Below, piece after piece: positions 8,101-16,354 of a stretch of 36,855 bases of DNA. Source of the stretch: Candidatus Uhrbacteria bacterium GW2011_GWF2_39_13 (GTDB taxonomy: Bacteria; Patescibacteriota; Patescibacteriia; UBA9934; GWF2-40-263). Where the stretch lies: NCBI GenBank assembly GCA_000993535.1, contig LBWG01000009.1, positions 45,800 through 82,654 of the forward strand, written 5' to 3'. Within the stretch, counting starts at the first letter, position 1. The number at the start of each line of letters is the position of its first letter. Both the position numbers and the translations under genes were made by a program. Below the pieces are notes generated by a model, which saw nothing but the letters and a program-made list of their open reading frames with translations, was not told the DNA's origin and ran no database searches.

Positions 8101-9129
8101 ATGCTAAAAACTACTTTCAACAAAACCATTCAAGAACTAGAGGCAAACGCCATATTTTGGTGGCCAGATTTTTTAGCTGAACTTGAAGGAAATGCAAGTA
8201 TAATTCCATTGCTAATCAAAACGCAGGACAAATTTTTGTCACTTCTCGATCTTTCAGACAAAAATCCATATAAGATTTTTGAACTGATCAAAAGCTCGGA
8301 TTTCCCAGCCAATCTGTTCTTAAAACATTTGGTAGTTTTGACAGACTTTGGTGGTGAGCAAATCCAACGCCTAAACAAACAACTTCCCTCAGTCTTTGAA
8401 AAAAAGAAAGGTAAATTCTTTTTCACATTTACCTGGAAAGAACAAAATTACGATTATTATTTCAAAAAACTGCCAATAGCAGGAAACCTAGATAACAAAA
8501 AACTTGGTATAGACGGAAAAAGTATTACTAAAGAACAAGCTTTAGATCAATTAAAGGAGGATTTAATCTCAATCCTTTTGTTTGGTGCAAATTCGATCAA
8601 TGAAACAACTGCAAGCAATCTTGCAAAATGCGAGATTGGCAATTTGCTAGGACAAAAGGAAGTTTTAGAAAAATACGTGAAGGAAAAGTACATCTGGGTC
8701 AGTAGAATTACTGGAGGTGCACAAGCTAATACACTCGGTCAGGTCGCTCAAACATATATTGTTGATTATTTGAAATCAAGACTAGACAAAAGCTTTTCGG
8801 TAAACCGTAACGGTTCAGTCAAAGTAGCAGGGAGTAAGAAAAATATCCCTTTCGATATTGTTGTTAAAAAAGGTAATAAAACTGTTGGTGTTGAGGTGAC
8901 TTTCCAAGTCACAACCAATAGTACTATCGAACGAAAATCAGGACAGGCAAAAGCACGACGTGATTTGATGCACAAAGCTGGAAATTTTGTTGCGTACATT
9001 ATTGACGGTGCAGGAAATTTTCAAAGAAAAAGTGCCATTTCGACAATATGCAACTACAGTGATTGTACAGTGGCTTATTCACAAAAAGAATTTGATGCTT
9101 TGGTGAAATTTATTAAAGAAAAGCTATGA
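8101..9129 (+). CDS. Putative type II restriction endonuclease
   Basis: 342 residues. Identified mainly by context: it lies between a controller-like regulator and a cytosine-5 methyltransferase and overlaps the latter by 4 bases (ATGA). A possible catalytic core is PFDIVV...GVEVTFQVTTNS, with Asp252 and Glu265, and glutamine (Gln269) or threonine where a PD-(D/E)XK enzyme would usually have lysine. Variants of this kind are known in several type II enzymes. The following TIERKSGQAKARRDL segment is rich in basic residues and could contact DNA. Predicted role: cleavage of unmethylated DNA at the site protected by the neighbouring methyltransferase. The recognition sequence cannot be read from sequence. 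The coding region is visibly more A/T-rich than ychF or efp, consistent with horizontal acquisition. No Shine-Dalgarno is seen. Confidence 0.75.
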   Translation: MLKTTFNKTIQELEANAIFWWPDFLAELEGNASIIPLLIKTQDKFLSLLDLSDKNPYKIFELIKSSDFPANLFLKHLVVLTDFGGEQIQRLNKQLPSVFEKKKGKFFFTFTWKEQNYDYYFKKLPIAGNLDNKKLGIDGKSITKEQALDQLKEDLISILLFGANSINETTASNLAKCEIGNLLGQKEVLEKYVKEKYIWVSRITGGAQANTLGQVAQTYIVDYLKSRLDKSFSVNRNGSVKVAGSKKNIPFDIVVKKGNKTVGVEVTFQVTTNSTIERKSGQAKARRDLMHKAGNFVAYIIDGAGNFQRKSAISTICNYSDCTVAYSQKEFDALVKFIKEKL

Positions 9130-10472
9130 AATTAACATTTATTGACCTTTTCGCTGGTACTGGTGGAATAAGAATTGGATTTGAGGAAGCATGCCGCAAA
9201 TTCGGTATTGAAACCGAGTGTATTTTAAGTTCTGAAATTGACAAAAAGGCATGTGAAACTTACGAAATTAACTTTGGAGAAAAACCGCAGGGCGACATAC
9301 GAGACATTAAAAAAATAAAACAATTTGACGTACTGCTTGGTGGCTTTCCCTGTCAGCCATTTTCATATGCAGGTAAACAAAAAGGATTTGGCGATACGAG
9401 AGGCACGCTTTTTTTTGAAATTGAAAGAATATTGAAGGATCATAAGCCAAAGTTTTTTCTACTAGAAAATGTTCGGGGGCTAACAACTCATGATAATGGA
9501 CGAACATTTGCAACAATCATTCAAGCTTTGGAAAAATTAAGATATGGGGTTAATTATTTATTACTCAATAGTTCAAATTTTGGTGTGCCTCAAAATAGAG
9601 TAAGAGTCTACATTGTTGGCCAGCTCAATGAAAAACCAATTTTAACCATAAATTCAGACCGTGGAGCAACAGATAGCCACAAATTTAAAAATTTATTCTC
9701 ACAAAAATCACTTTTTGGCCACAATGAATTTAAAGTTGTTGGAGATATTTTAGACCAAAAAGTTGATAGCAAATATTTATGCTCCAAAGATTTTGTAAGT
9801 AGGTTGAAAAAAGTAGTTGGCAATAATTTTTCAAAGCTTAATGGTACTAGGCTCATTGACTACAGGAATGGAGATTCTATTCATTCATGGGAATTGGGAA
9901 TTAAAGGTGAATGTAGCAAGGATGAAATAGAGTTTATGAATCAGCTTGTTAAGAATAGAAGGAAAAAAATATTTGGAACACATCAAGACGGGAAACGCCT
10001 CAATTTAGAACAAATTAAAACATTTGTTAAAATCCCAAAAATCGAAGCAGTTATAAAATCTTTAGAAGAAAAGGGCTACATTAAGCAAGTGGACGGCAAA
10101 TACAATCCTGTAGCCGGGAACATGTCATTTGAGGTTTTTAAATTTCTGGATCCAAATAGTATTTCCGTCACACTTGTTTCAAGTGACGCACATAAATTAG
10201 GTGTGGTGGTCAATAATCAACCAAGAAGAATTTCACCAAGAGAAGCGGCAAGAATTCAGGGTTTCCCTGAAAGTTTTAAAATCCATCCAGATGATTCTGC
10301 TGCATACCATCAGTTTGGAAATGCAGTAGCGGTTCCAGTTATTGAAGCTGTTATTGAAAATTACCTAACAAATAATTTCTTAAACAATACACCAAGATCA
10401 CAGGTATCAATTAGCTCGAATAAATTAAAACCAGTTAAGTCCAAAGAATTATTAACGGTATTAAATAATTAA
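9126..10472 (+). CDS. DNA (cytosine-5-)-methyltransferase of the R-M system
   Basis: 448 residues with the complete ordered motif set of 5mC methyltransferases: motif [14 protein letters not shown] (SAM binding), motif [10 protein letters not shown] with catalytic Cys76, motif VI ENVRGL (Glu114), motif [14 protein letters not shown], motif [20 protein letters not shown] (about residues 366-383) and motif [11 protein letters not shown]. Between motifs VIII and IX lies a long (~190 residue) target-recognition region with a SWELGIKG segment and [11 protein letters not shown] near its end. It would methylate cytosine in the endonuclease site. The start overlaps the endonuclease stop by 4 bases, indicating translational coupling. 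DUF2130 follows after a single base. Hand-counted GC for bases 9721-9780 is 14/60, against 25/60 for 12541-12600 in ychF, supporting foreign origin. Confidence 0.95.
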   Translation: MKLTFIDLFAGTGGIRIGFEEACRKFGIETECILSSEIDKKACETYEINFGEKPQGDIRDIKKIKQFDVLLGGFPCQPFSYAGKQKGFGDTRGTLFFEIERILKDHKPKFFLLENVRGLTTHDNGRTFATIIQALEKLRYGVNYLLLNSSNFGVPQNRVRVYIVGQLNEKPILTINSDRGATDSHKFKNLFSQKSLFGHNEFKVVGDILDQKVDSKYLCSKDFVSRLKKVVGNNFSKLNGTRLIDYRNGDSIHSWELGIKGECSKDEIEFMNQLVKNRRKKIFGTHQDGKRLNLEQIKTFVKIPKIEAVIKSLEEKGYIKQVDGKYNPVAGNMSFEVFKFLDPNSISVTLVSSDAHKLGVVVNNQPRRISPREAARIQGFPESFKIHPDDSAAYHQFGNAVAVPVIEAVIENYLTNNFLNNTPRSQVSISSNKLKPVKSKELLTVLNN

Positions 10473-10473
10473 T

Positions 10474-11718
10474 ATGAATGAAATTATATGCCCACATTGT
10501 AAAAAAACTTTCAAAGTTGATGAGACAGGCTTTGCAGATATACTTAAACAAGTTCGTGACCATCAGTTTGAGAAAGAATTGCACGAGCGTTTAGATATGG
10601 CTGAAAAAGACAAAGCGAACGCCGTTAAACTCGCTGAGGTAAATACTAAAAATGTGCTTCAAGAAGATTTGGCAAGAAAGGATAAGGAATTTGCTGAACT
10701 TTTGGCCAAGAAGGAGCTGAAAATTGCCGAAATGGAATCAAAAATCAGTAACTCGGAGCTTCAGAAGAAACTTGCCGTCACTGAGGCCGTCAATAAAATT
10801 GAGAAAGAGCGTGAAGAACTAACAAGTGAACTGAAAAGAAAAGAGACTGAAAAGCAATTACTTGAGAAGTCATTAAACGAGAGGTTTTCTACTGAACTCA
10901 AGTCCAAGGATGACATCATCAAGATGAAAGACGAAGAGATTGTTTTTCGTAAAGACATGAAATTAAAACTCAGCACCAAGATGGTCGGAGAAACCCTAGA
11001 GCAGCATTGTGAATTTGAATTTAATAAACTTAGGGCTACAGCGTTCCCAACTGCTTACTTTGAAAAAGATAATGATTCCAAGTCTGGTAGCAAGGGCGAT
11101 TATATTTATCGCGAAACCGACGAAGCTGGTATTGAAATCATTTCAATTATGTTTGAAATGAAAAATGAAGGGGATGAAACAGCAACAAAGAAAAAAAATG
11201 AGGACTTTTTACGCGAACTTGATAAAGATCGCATTGAAAAGAAATGTGAATATGCTGTTCTTGTTACGCTCTTGGAAGCTGAAAATGAATTATTCAATAC
11301 TGGCATTGTTGATTTTTCTCATAAGCATTCCAAGATGTATGTGATTCGTCCTCAATTTTTTATTCCAATAATCACGCTTCTTCGTAATGCAGCCATGAAC
11401 TCTCTCAAGTATAAAGCGGAACTGGCATTGGTTAAGAGTCAAAATATCGATATTACAAACTTTGAAGATAACATCAACCAATTCAAGGAAGGATTTGCAA
11501 AAAATTATGAATTGGCAAGCCGTAAATTTAAAACCGCTATTGAAGAAATAGACAAAACTATAGATCACCTACAAAAAACCAAAGACGCCTTATTGTCATC
11601 GGAGAATAATCTACGTCTAGCCAATAATAAGGCAGAAGATTTGACTATCAAAAGACTTACGTGTGGGAATCCGACAATGACGACTAAATTTGATGAACTT
11701 ACTGACGAAGAGGCATAG
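10474..11718 (+). CDS. DUF2130 protein: zinc-ribbon half, long coiled coil, PD-(D/E)XK core
   Basis: 414 residues. The N-terminus has CPHC (Cys6, Cys9), a half zinc-ribbon. Residues about 35-165 are a highly charged Lys/Glu heptad region typical of a long coiled coil. A conserved domain follows ([18 protein letters not shown]...). Within it GDYIYRE and FEMKNE place Asp209, Glu228 and Lys230 in the D-x(18)-E-x-K arrangement of the PD-(D/E)XK nuclease fold. The C-terminal third is again helical and charged. This combination matches the DUF2130 family, whose function is not established. It is the last gene of the restriction operon, one base after the methyltransferase stop, so it is co-expressed with the R-M genes; an accessory nuclease or defence role is inferred. 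The end overlaps a small minus-strand reading frame. Confidence 0.85.
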   Translation: MNEIICPHCKKTFKVDETGFADILKQVRDHQFEKELHERLDMAEKDKANAVKLAEVNTKNVLQEDLARKDKEFAELLAKKELKIAEMESKISNSELQKKLAVTEAVNKIEKEREELTSELKRKETEKQLLEKSLNERFSTELKSKDDIIKMKDEEIVFRKDMKLKLSTKMVGETLEQHCEFEFNKLRATAFPTAYFEKDNDSKSGSKGDYIYRETDEAGIEIISIMFEMKNEGDETATKKKNEDFLRELDKDRIEKKCEYAVLVTLLEAENELFNTGIVDFSHKHSKMYVIRPQFFIPIITLLRNAAMNSLKYKAELALVKSQNIDITNFEDNINQFKEGFAKNYELASRKFKTAIEEIDKTIDHLQKTKDALLSSENNLRLANNKAEDLTIKRLTCGNPTMTTKFDELTDEEA

Positions 11719-11920
11719 ACTTATTTACCTCTTCCACAAACTCTTCCACCATAGCCGCATTATCCTTCAACCAAATGTACCAAAACAAGAATAATTCCTC
11801 GGAAAGCCGCCAATACACCCTAAGCCATACCTCCATTTCCGAGTCCAAAATGTTTGAATTTCGCTTTGAATCAGCCTTTTCCTCTTTCGGTTTATGTTCC
11901 AAATATTCCTCAACAGTCAT
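11699..11920 (-). CDS. Small hypothetical protein, possibly a gene remnant
   Basis: 73 residues from the ATG at 11920 on the minus strand. The protein is charged at the N-terminus ([19 protein letters not shown]) with an aromatic amphipathic helix afterwards ([20 protein letters not shown]) and an acidic helix ([14 protein letters not shown]). It looks more protein-like than a random shadow frame and is mostly not opposite another gene, overlapping only the last 20 bases of the DUF2130 gene. The frame stays open upstream through the second 77-bp repeat to 12211, so the original N-terminus may have been replaced when the repeat arrived. No Shine-Dalgarno or promoter is evident. No function is recognised. 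It could be a non-coding frame. Confidence 0.4.
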   Translation of the reverse strand: MTVEEYLEHKPKEEKADSKRNSNILDSEMEVWLRVYWRLSEELFLFWYIWLKDNAAMVEEFVEEVNKSMPLRQ

Positions 11921-11964
11921 CTTTTTCTTTACCAACCTTTTGGTTTCCGGTTCCAATCGTGTCA

Positions 11965-12041
11965 ATGCCCCTAACGAAGCTGAAACGAAGTGGAAGCGAA
12001 GTGGGGCGCACACGTAAGTGTGTTTTTTTGTTACCATTCCT
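11965..12041. repeat. 77-bp direct repeat, copy 2 (right boundary of island)
   Basis: The second copy of the element at 7453-7529, with two substitutions. One of them lies in the tetraloop of the terminator hairpin (GCAA to GTAA), which keeps the GNRA pattern. The sequence just outside (12042-12139) shows no gene. It has a short inverted repeat TGGCTG/CAGCCA near 12085-12100 and then the ychF promoter. Confidence 0.95.
12009..12029 (+). terminator. Repeat-borne terminator, copy 2
   Basis: CACAC/GTGTG stem closing a GTAA tetraloop (12014-12017), followed by seven T (12023-12029). It would end the restriction-modification/DUF2130 transcript before the ychF promoter. Confidence 0.65.
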
Positions 12042-12139
12042 AGCTTTAGCAAAGAGGGGCGAATGTAGATTCCTGTGGAGCTATGGCTGGCACAGCCAAC
12101 AATATGTATTTTGTCAGGGACATCTCTCCAAAACGCATA

Positions 12140-12168
12140 TCGACATAGACGTTTACTCACGCTATACT
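12140..12168 (+). promoter_or_regulatory. Promoter of ychF
   Basis: TCGACA (12140-12145), 17-bp spacer, TATACT (12163-12168). The predicted start is near 12175, leaving a ~28-nt leader without a Shine-Dalgarno. Confidence 0.7.
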
Positions 12169-12202
12169 CGCTTGGATTTAAGATTTCTTTTCTTATTATT
12201 TT

Positions 12203-13279
12203 ATGCTTCAAGTTGGTATTGTTGGACTTCCAAATGTGGGTAAATCCACCCTTTTTAAAACACTCACCAAAAAACAGGTGGATTGTGCTAATTTTCCTTT
12301 TTGTACGATTGAGCCAAACGTGGGTGTTGTGGAGGTTCCAGATATCCGCATTAAAAAACTAGCGGAGATTTCTCAATCTCAAAAATTGATTCCAACAGCT
12401 ATTGAGTTTGTAGACATTGCAGGGTTAGTAAAAGGGGCTCATAAAGGAGAAGGTCTTGGAAATAAATTTCTTGCTAATATTCGGGAGGTCGACATGATCG
12501 TTCATGTGGTACGCGCGTTTGAAGATGAGAACGTCCATCATGTGGAAGGGAATATCGATCCCTCTCGTGATGTAGAAACGATCGAAATAGAATTAGCCAT
12601 GGCTGATATTGGAACCGTGGAAAGACGATTAGAATCCGTGCGAGGCAAAATGAAATCAGGAAAGAATAAGGATCTTGAACTGGAGGAATCCGCTTTGGTC
12701 AAATGGTTTGTTTTGCTCGAGCAAGGGAAAATGGCTCATTGGGCGCAGCTTACAGAAGATGAGACAAAGATCGTAAAAGATGTCGCGTTGCTTACGAACA
12801 AACCGATTTTGTATGTCGTGAACGTAGATGAACAAACGGCTGCCGATTCCAATTGGAAAAGTCCATTAGGACCTGGTCGTCTTGCCATTCCTGTGAGCAT
12901 CAAAGTGGAATCAGAGATCGTTGAAATGCCTGTCGAGGATCAGCAACTCTTTTTGGAAGAGTTGGGGCTTAAGCAATCAGGATTAGATCGACTTATTGCC
13001 AAGTGTTATGAGTTATTAAATCTCATTACCTATTTTACTACTGGAGAAAAAGAAACACGTGCGTGGACGATTGAACAAGGGACCAAAGCTCCACAAGCAG
13101 CAGGGGTGATCCACACAGATTTTGAAAAAGGATTTATTCGTGCGGAGGTGATTTCTTACGAAGATTTTATTGCTGGTGGCGGGGAAGCTGGGGCACGCGA
13201 ATCTGGCAAATTGCGCGTGGAAGGAAAAGAATATGTGATGCAGGATGCAGATGTGTGTCACTTTCGTGTGAGTTCATAA
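12203..13279 (+). CDS. ychF: Ribosome-binding ATPase YchF (OLA1 family)
   Basis: 358 residues, the usual length for the family. G1 P-loop GLPNVGKST (residues 8-16), G3 DIAGLV followed by KGAHKGEGLGNKFL, and G4 NVDE in place of the GTP-specific NKxD, which is the hallmark that makes YchF prefer ATP. A coiled-coil insertion (AMADIGTVERRLESVRGKMKSGKNKDL) lies between. The C-terminal TGS domain contains LITYFTTGEKETRAW and AGVIHTDFEKGFIRAEVI. It binds ribosomes and participates in translation and stress control in the cytoplasm. It is monocistronic here, with its own promoter, and is convergent with the ABC-F gene across a shared terminator. The ATG is the only start that keeps the P-loop strand. 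Confidence 0.97.
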   Translation: MLQVGIVGLPNVGKSTLFKTLTKKQVDCANFPFCTIEPNVGVVEVPDIRIKKLAEISQSQKLIPTAIEFVDIAGLVKGAHKGEGLGNKFLANIREVDMIVHVVRAFEDENVHHVEGNIDPSRDVETIEIELAMADIGTVERRLESVRGKMKSGKNKDLELEESALVKWFVLLEQGKMAHWAQLTEDETKIVKDVALLTNKPILYVVNVDEQTAADSNWKSPLGPGRLAIPVSIKVESEIVEMPVEDQQLFLEELGLKQSGLDRLIAKCYELLNLITYFTTGEKETRAWTIEQGTKAPQAAGVIHTDFEKGFIRAEVISYEDFIAGGGEAGARESGKLRVEGKEYVMQDADVCHFRVSS

Positions 13280-13316
13280 AAAAACGAGCCAATTTTTTTC
13301 TGGCTCGTTTTTTTTT
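13279..13316 (+). terminator. Bidirectional terminator between ychF and the ABC-F gene
   Basis: ACGAGCCA (13284-13291) pairs with TGGCTCGT (13301-13308), with an A tract on the left and a T tract on the right extending the pairing. It serves both convergent genes. The ABC-F stop codon (13315-13317) lies at the end of the T tract. Confidence 0.85.
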
Positions 13317-15033
13317 ATACTTTTACTCGTTTTGCTTTTTTGCTGGATTGTTCAATGGTTTTCTTGGCGTCTTCTAACGGAGATGTTTGTTGCGGATTGA
13401 TTTCAATGCGACCATCCTTTGTCCGTTCTAGCTTGATGTTTCTAACCCCGACTCCTTGGCGAGTGCGACCGGGATTTTTTTCAAGAGCTTCCATGAGCCG
13501 AAGATCGTGCGTGGAAAGGATCACGGCTCCTGGAAAGTTTCGGATAGCTTCCACGACTTTTAACATAGTGTTTTCATCCATATGATTGGAAGGTTCATCC
13601 AAAACAAGAGTGTCTGTTCCTTCGATAATGCTTGCAGCAGCAAACCACAAAAGCCGTTGTTCTCCTCCACTAAATTCTGAAAAGGGTTTCTGAAGGATAT
13701 TTCTGCTGATGCGTGCGAATCCTAGACGTTGAAGTTCTTTTTGAAAACGGTTTGAATCCACGTCAGTGTGTGGGTTGCAGTGCTGTTTCACCCAATGAAA
13801 GAAATCTGTGACATCTCCCGTGATCACTTCTTTTGGCCACAGTTGTGGCATGTAGGCTGTTTGAACACGTTCGCTTCTATGTACGATTTTGCTGTGCGGG
13901 TTAGCAAATTGTTCCATGAGGCGTGTTTTTCCTGTTCCATTTTGTCCAGATAAAACCGTAATATCTCTTGCTGAAATAGAAGGAAGCGTTGCTTTTTTAA
14001 TAGGAGAATTTGGAATCGTAGTGTTTTCTTCTCCTTCAAAAATCGAACCTGTTAGAGGTTTTGTTGGTGTCTTTTCCCAGGTAATAGGTTCTTTCATGAC
14101 TTCTTTTGATGCTTCTCTTTTTTTGTATGCTTTATAAGCTGATGTGGATTGAATAACACTTCTTTCTCCATTTTTTACATTTATTTCTAATGTATTTTCT
14201 CCAACCATTTCTAAGAACCACTCCACATGGCTCACGTTCACGATAGCGACTCCAGCGCGCTTATAGGAATCAAAGAGTCCTGTGAGTTTGGCGATACTTT
14301 CCAGATCCAGATGGTTTGTTGGCTCATCGAGTAATAAAACATCTGGTTCGCTCGCCAAGACCATCAACAGAGAGAGTTTTGTACGTTCTCCTCCAGAGAG
14401 TTCACGTACTTTACGGTCAAGAAAAAGATCAACGTCAAATAGTTTAACAACCTGGCTCAGGAGTGTTTCGATACGTGTTTTTGCTGCTTCATTTTTTTCA
14501 TTCGTATCTGGATTCGTGTTTTCCCAATCTTCCCAATCAACCGGGAACTGACTGATGAAAAAATCTTTGACGTGCTCCAAGACTTCTTTTGTCGAAACAT
14601 CTTTTACTTCCTGGAGGAGTTCTTCCTGATCCAGACGTGACACACGCAGCGTTTCTTTTCCGTGGACTCCTTCACTATAGCCGTGGGATCCTGAATCAAA
14701 ATCCGCATTTCTGCGTCTCATAATCGCGTCCAACAATGTGCTTTTTCCTGCTCCGTTTGGACCCACCAGCACCATCATCTTTCCTTTTTCAATGGTTAGT
14801 TTTGGTATATGCAGCGGAGGATCACAACGGTGGATAGAGGATTCAACAGCTGCGACAGGATTTGCGCCTACACTGGCTCGATGTTTTTCGTCACCAGACC
14901 AGAGTGGCTTGATATCGACTACATGGCTTTCAAGACATCGTTGGATTTTTTCTTTGGTTGTTTCTTTTTCACGACCCTCTTGTTTTGCAAAAGATAATCC
15001 TGGAAATTCAGGAAAATGAGGTTGGATGTTCAT
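13315..15033 (-). CDS. ABC-F family ATPase (ribosome-associated, duplicated ABC domains)
   Basis: 572 residues from the ATG at 15033. There are two ABC domains in one chain and no membrane segments. Domain 1: Walker A GPNGAGKST (residues 91-99), signature LSGGERTK, Walker B VLLLDEPTNHLD, and H-loop VSHVEW. Domain 2: Walker A GQNGTGKT, signature FSGGEQRLL, Walker B TLVLDEPSNHMD, and H-loop STHD. The DEPTNHLD/DEPSNHMD form is characteristic of ABC-F proteins, which act on the ribosome (translation factors such as EttA/Uup, or antibiotic-protection proteins). Subfamily is not evident. The ~90 residues before the first P-loop and the Lys-rich C-terminus are unusual. The frame can extend to a TTG at 15060, but that would overlap the upstream gene, and the ATG lies 7 bases past its stop. 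It is co-transcribed with the methyltransferase gene. Confidence 0.9.
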   Translation of the reverse strand: MNIQPHFPEFPGLSFAKQEGREKETTKEKIQRCLESHVVDIKPLWSGDEKHRASVGANPVAAVESSIHRCDPPLHIPKLTIEKGKMMVLVGPNGAGKSTLLDAIMRRRNADFDSGSHGYSEGVHGKETLRVSRLDQEELLQEVKDVSTKEVLEHVKDFFISQFPVDWEDWENTNPDTNEKNEAAKTRIETLLSQVVKLFDVDLFLDRKVRELSGGERTKLSLLMVLASEPDVLLLDEPTNHLDLESIAKLTGLFDSYKRAGVAIVNVSHVEWFLEMVGENTLEINVKNGERSVIQSTSAYKAYKKREASKEVMKEPITWEKTPTKPLTGSIFEGEENTTIPNSPIKKATLPSISARDITVLSGQNGTGKTRLMEQFANPHSKIVHRSERVQTAYMPQLWPKEVITGDVTDFFHWVKQHCNPHTDVDSNRFQKELQRLGFARISRNILQKPFSEFSGGEQRLLWFAAASIIEGTDTLVLDEPSNHMDENTMLKVVEAIRNFPGAVILSTHDLRLMEALEKNPGRTRQGVGVRNIKLERTKDGRIEINPQQTSPLEDAKKTIEQSSKKAKRVKV

Positions 15034-15040
15034 AATATGA

Positions 15041-16213
15041 TTAGTGAGATAATAAAACAATATCTCGTGCTACAAATTGATTTGGACGAAAATAGAGGTG
15101 TTGTTCCAGAATAGTATAACCCAAAGAAGTTAGAAGATCATTGATGGGAAGTCTGTACCATGTGATGTCTTGTTGTCTGAAAGCAGGGAAGGCGATAACG
15201 GCTTTGCCTGATGGTTTGAGAATCCCCTTGAGGGCAGAAAAGGAAGCATGAAAAAGAGGGAGAAGTTCTTGTTCTAAACGCTGTCCTTCCTGGCTATTTA
15301 TGGTTTTGGTCCTCGGGTTGCCTAGAAACACTTCTGTCACAATGGCATCTACAGGATTTGGATACAGTTTAGCAAGATCAGCCGCGGAAGTTGTATAGAG
15401 ACTCAGATTTGGTTTTGGTAGTTGGAACTCCTCGATCAGCCAATCCATATTTATTTGCGTGTCGTCTATAGCTTTTTGCCAGATATCACTTCCAATGACT
15501 TTTTTAAACCCCATAAGGATCGCTTCCATTAAAACTGTTCCTGAACCGCAAAAAGGATCAAGGATGGTTGATTCTTTTGGATCAACACCTGACAGGTTGA
15601 TCATCATACGAGCCAGTTTTGGCGGAAGCATGCCGTTTTTGGCGTTTCTTCGTGGGCGTCCAAAATCACGTTTAGACCAGGTTTTAAATGGTTGAATGGA
15701 AGAGGTCTGACCGATAAAGATTCCGCGTTTGGACACAAAAAGCGTAAATTCGCCTCCTGAGGTCAAAAGACCGTTTGTTTCAACAATCGCAGAAGACAGT
15801 CTAGGTTCTTTTCCTTTGACATAGCGGATAGGACGTCCTGTGAGCTTGAGCTGTTTTTTAATAGTCAAACCCAAGACGTCTAGTTGTTTTTCTAACTCTT
15901 TTGTTTTTTGAGGATTATCAAGATGATAAAGACTCAATCCAAAACTGATCTTATTTTTTCCTTCAATATTTACAATAAGATTAGTAATAAGGTCTGTGAT
16001 TTTTTGAACATCCCATGTCTCAACACTTCCCACGATGCGACCAATCTTTATTACCCCTGCTAAGCGCTCTTGTAGAACATGTGGATCTTGGTTGATAGGT
16101 TTGTTTAATAAAAGAGTGGAAGATTGAAAGACAGGCTGGAAACTTGTCCCTAAAACGGCTTTGAGTTCACTGACAGACAGATTTGGATGAGATCCAAGGA
16201 TAAAATACATCAT
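15041..16213 (-). CDS. THUMP-type RNA N2-guanine methyltransferase-like protein (Trm11/TrmG10 family)
   Basis: 390 residues from the ATG at 16213; a second ATG follows immediately at 16210, and a TTG extension to 16249 looks unlikely. The N-terminal half (YFILGSHPNLSVSELKAVLG...) fits the NFLD/THUMP-like RNA-binding part of this family. The C-terminal half is a Rossmann methyltransferase: FGRPRRNAKNGMLPPKLARMMINLSGV, then motif I ILDPFCGSGTVLMEA (SAM binding). Motif IV, normally DPPYG, reads IVTEVFLGNP, so the catalytic loop is altered. Known relatives methylate tRNA guanosine at position 10 or 26. Specificity here is unknown. It is followed after 7 bases by the ABC-F gene, suggesting a translation-related operon. 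No Shine-Dalgarno is seen. Confidence 0.8.
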   Translation of the reverse strand: MMYFILGSHPNLSVSELKAVLGTSFQPVFQSSTLLLNKPINQDPHVLQERLAGVIKIGRIVGSVETWDVQKITDLITNLIVNIEGKNKISFGLSLYHLDNPQKTKELEKQLDVLGLTIKKQLKLTGRPIRYVKGKEPRLSSAIVETNGLLTSGGEFTLFVSKRGIFIGQTSSIQPFKTWSKRDFGRPRRNAKNGMLPPKLARMMINLSGVDPKESTILDPFCGSGTVLMEAILMGFKKVIGSDIWQKAIDDTQINMDWLIEEFQLPKPNLSLYTTSAADLAKLYPNPVDAIVTEVFLGNPRTKTINSQEGQRLEQELLPLFHASFSALKGILKPSGKAVIAFPAFRQQDITWYRLPINDLLTSLGYTILEQHLYFRPNQFVARDIVLLSH

Positions 16214-16252
16214 AGGTTTAAGATATCGTTCTAAACAATATCGTCCCAAACA

Positions 16253-16281
16253 TTGACGTTTTTGGCAAAGATGGCTAGGAT
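16253..16281 (+). promoter_or_regulatory. Promoter of the rpsF-ssb-rpsR operon
   Basis: TTGACG (16253-16258), 17-bp spacer, TAGGAT (16276-16281). The predicted start is near 16288, giving a ~67-nt leader. Confidence 0.6.
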
Positions 16282-16307
16282 GCGAAAGCTAATTATTAAC
16301 TGTCCAT

Positions 16308-16344
16308 GACCTCTTACAAAGAGGTTGTCCAGCTTAAACTGGAC
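16308..16344 (+). promoter_or_regulatory. Two tandem hairpins in the rpsF leader
   Basis: Hairpin 1 pairs ACCTCTT (16309-16315) with AAGAGGT (16319-16325). Hairpin 2 pairs GTCCAG (16327-16332) with CTGGAC (16339-16344) and ends 10 bases before the rpsF ATG. Ribosomal S6:S18 operons are often autoregulated by leader structures. The known CCG-containing S6:S18 motif is not obvious here, so the regulatory role is inference. Confidence 0.4.
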
Positions 16345-16354
16345 CAGTAATCCT

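Larger units (their letters stand above)
7453..12041. mobile_element. Repeat-bracketed accessory island with R-M system
   Basis: Two 77-bp direct repeats enclose about 4.4 kb. It holds the GIY-YIG, regulator, endonuclease, methyltransferase and DUF2130 genes plus the small minus-strand frame. The restriction operon is A/T-richer than the genes on either side. The island sits next to the 3' end of a tRNA-Ala gene and before ychF. No integrase or transposase is present, and the tRNA 3' end is not duplicated at the far side. The likely route of gain or loss is therefore recombination between the repeats, or mobilisation in trans. Boundaries are taken as the outer ends of the repeats. Confidence 0.65.

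Noticed and set aside
15034-15060. TTG-initiated N-terminal extension of the ABC-F protein
   Set aside because: It would overlap the upstream methyltransferase gene, and an ATG lies 7 bases past that gene's stop.
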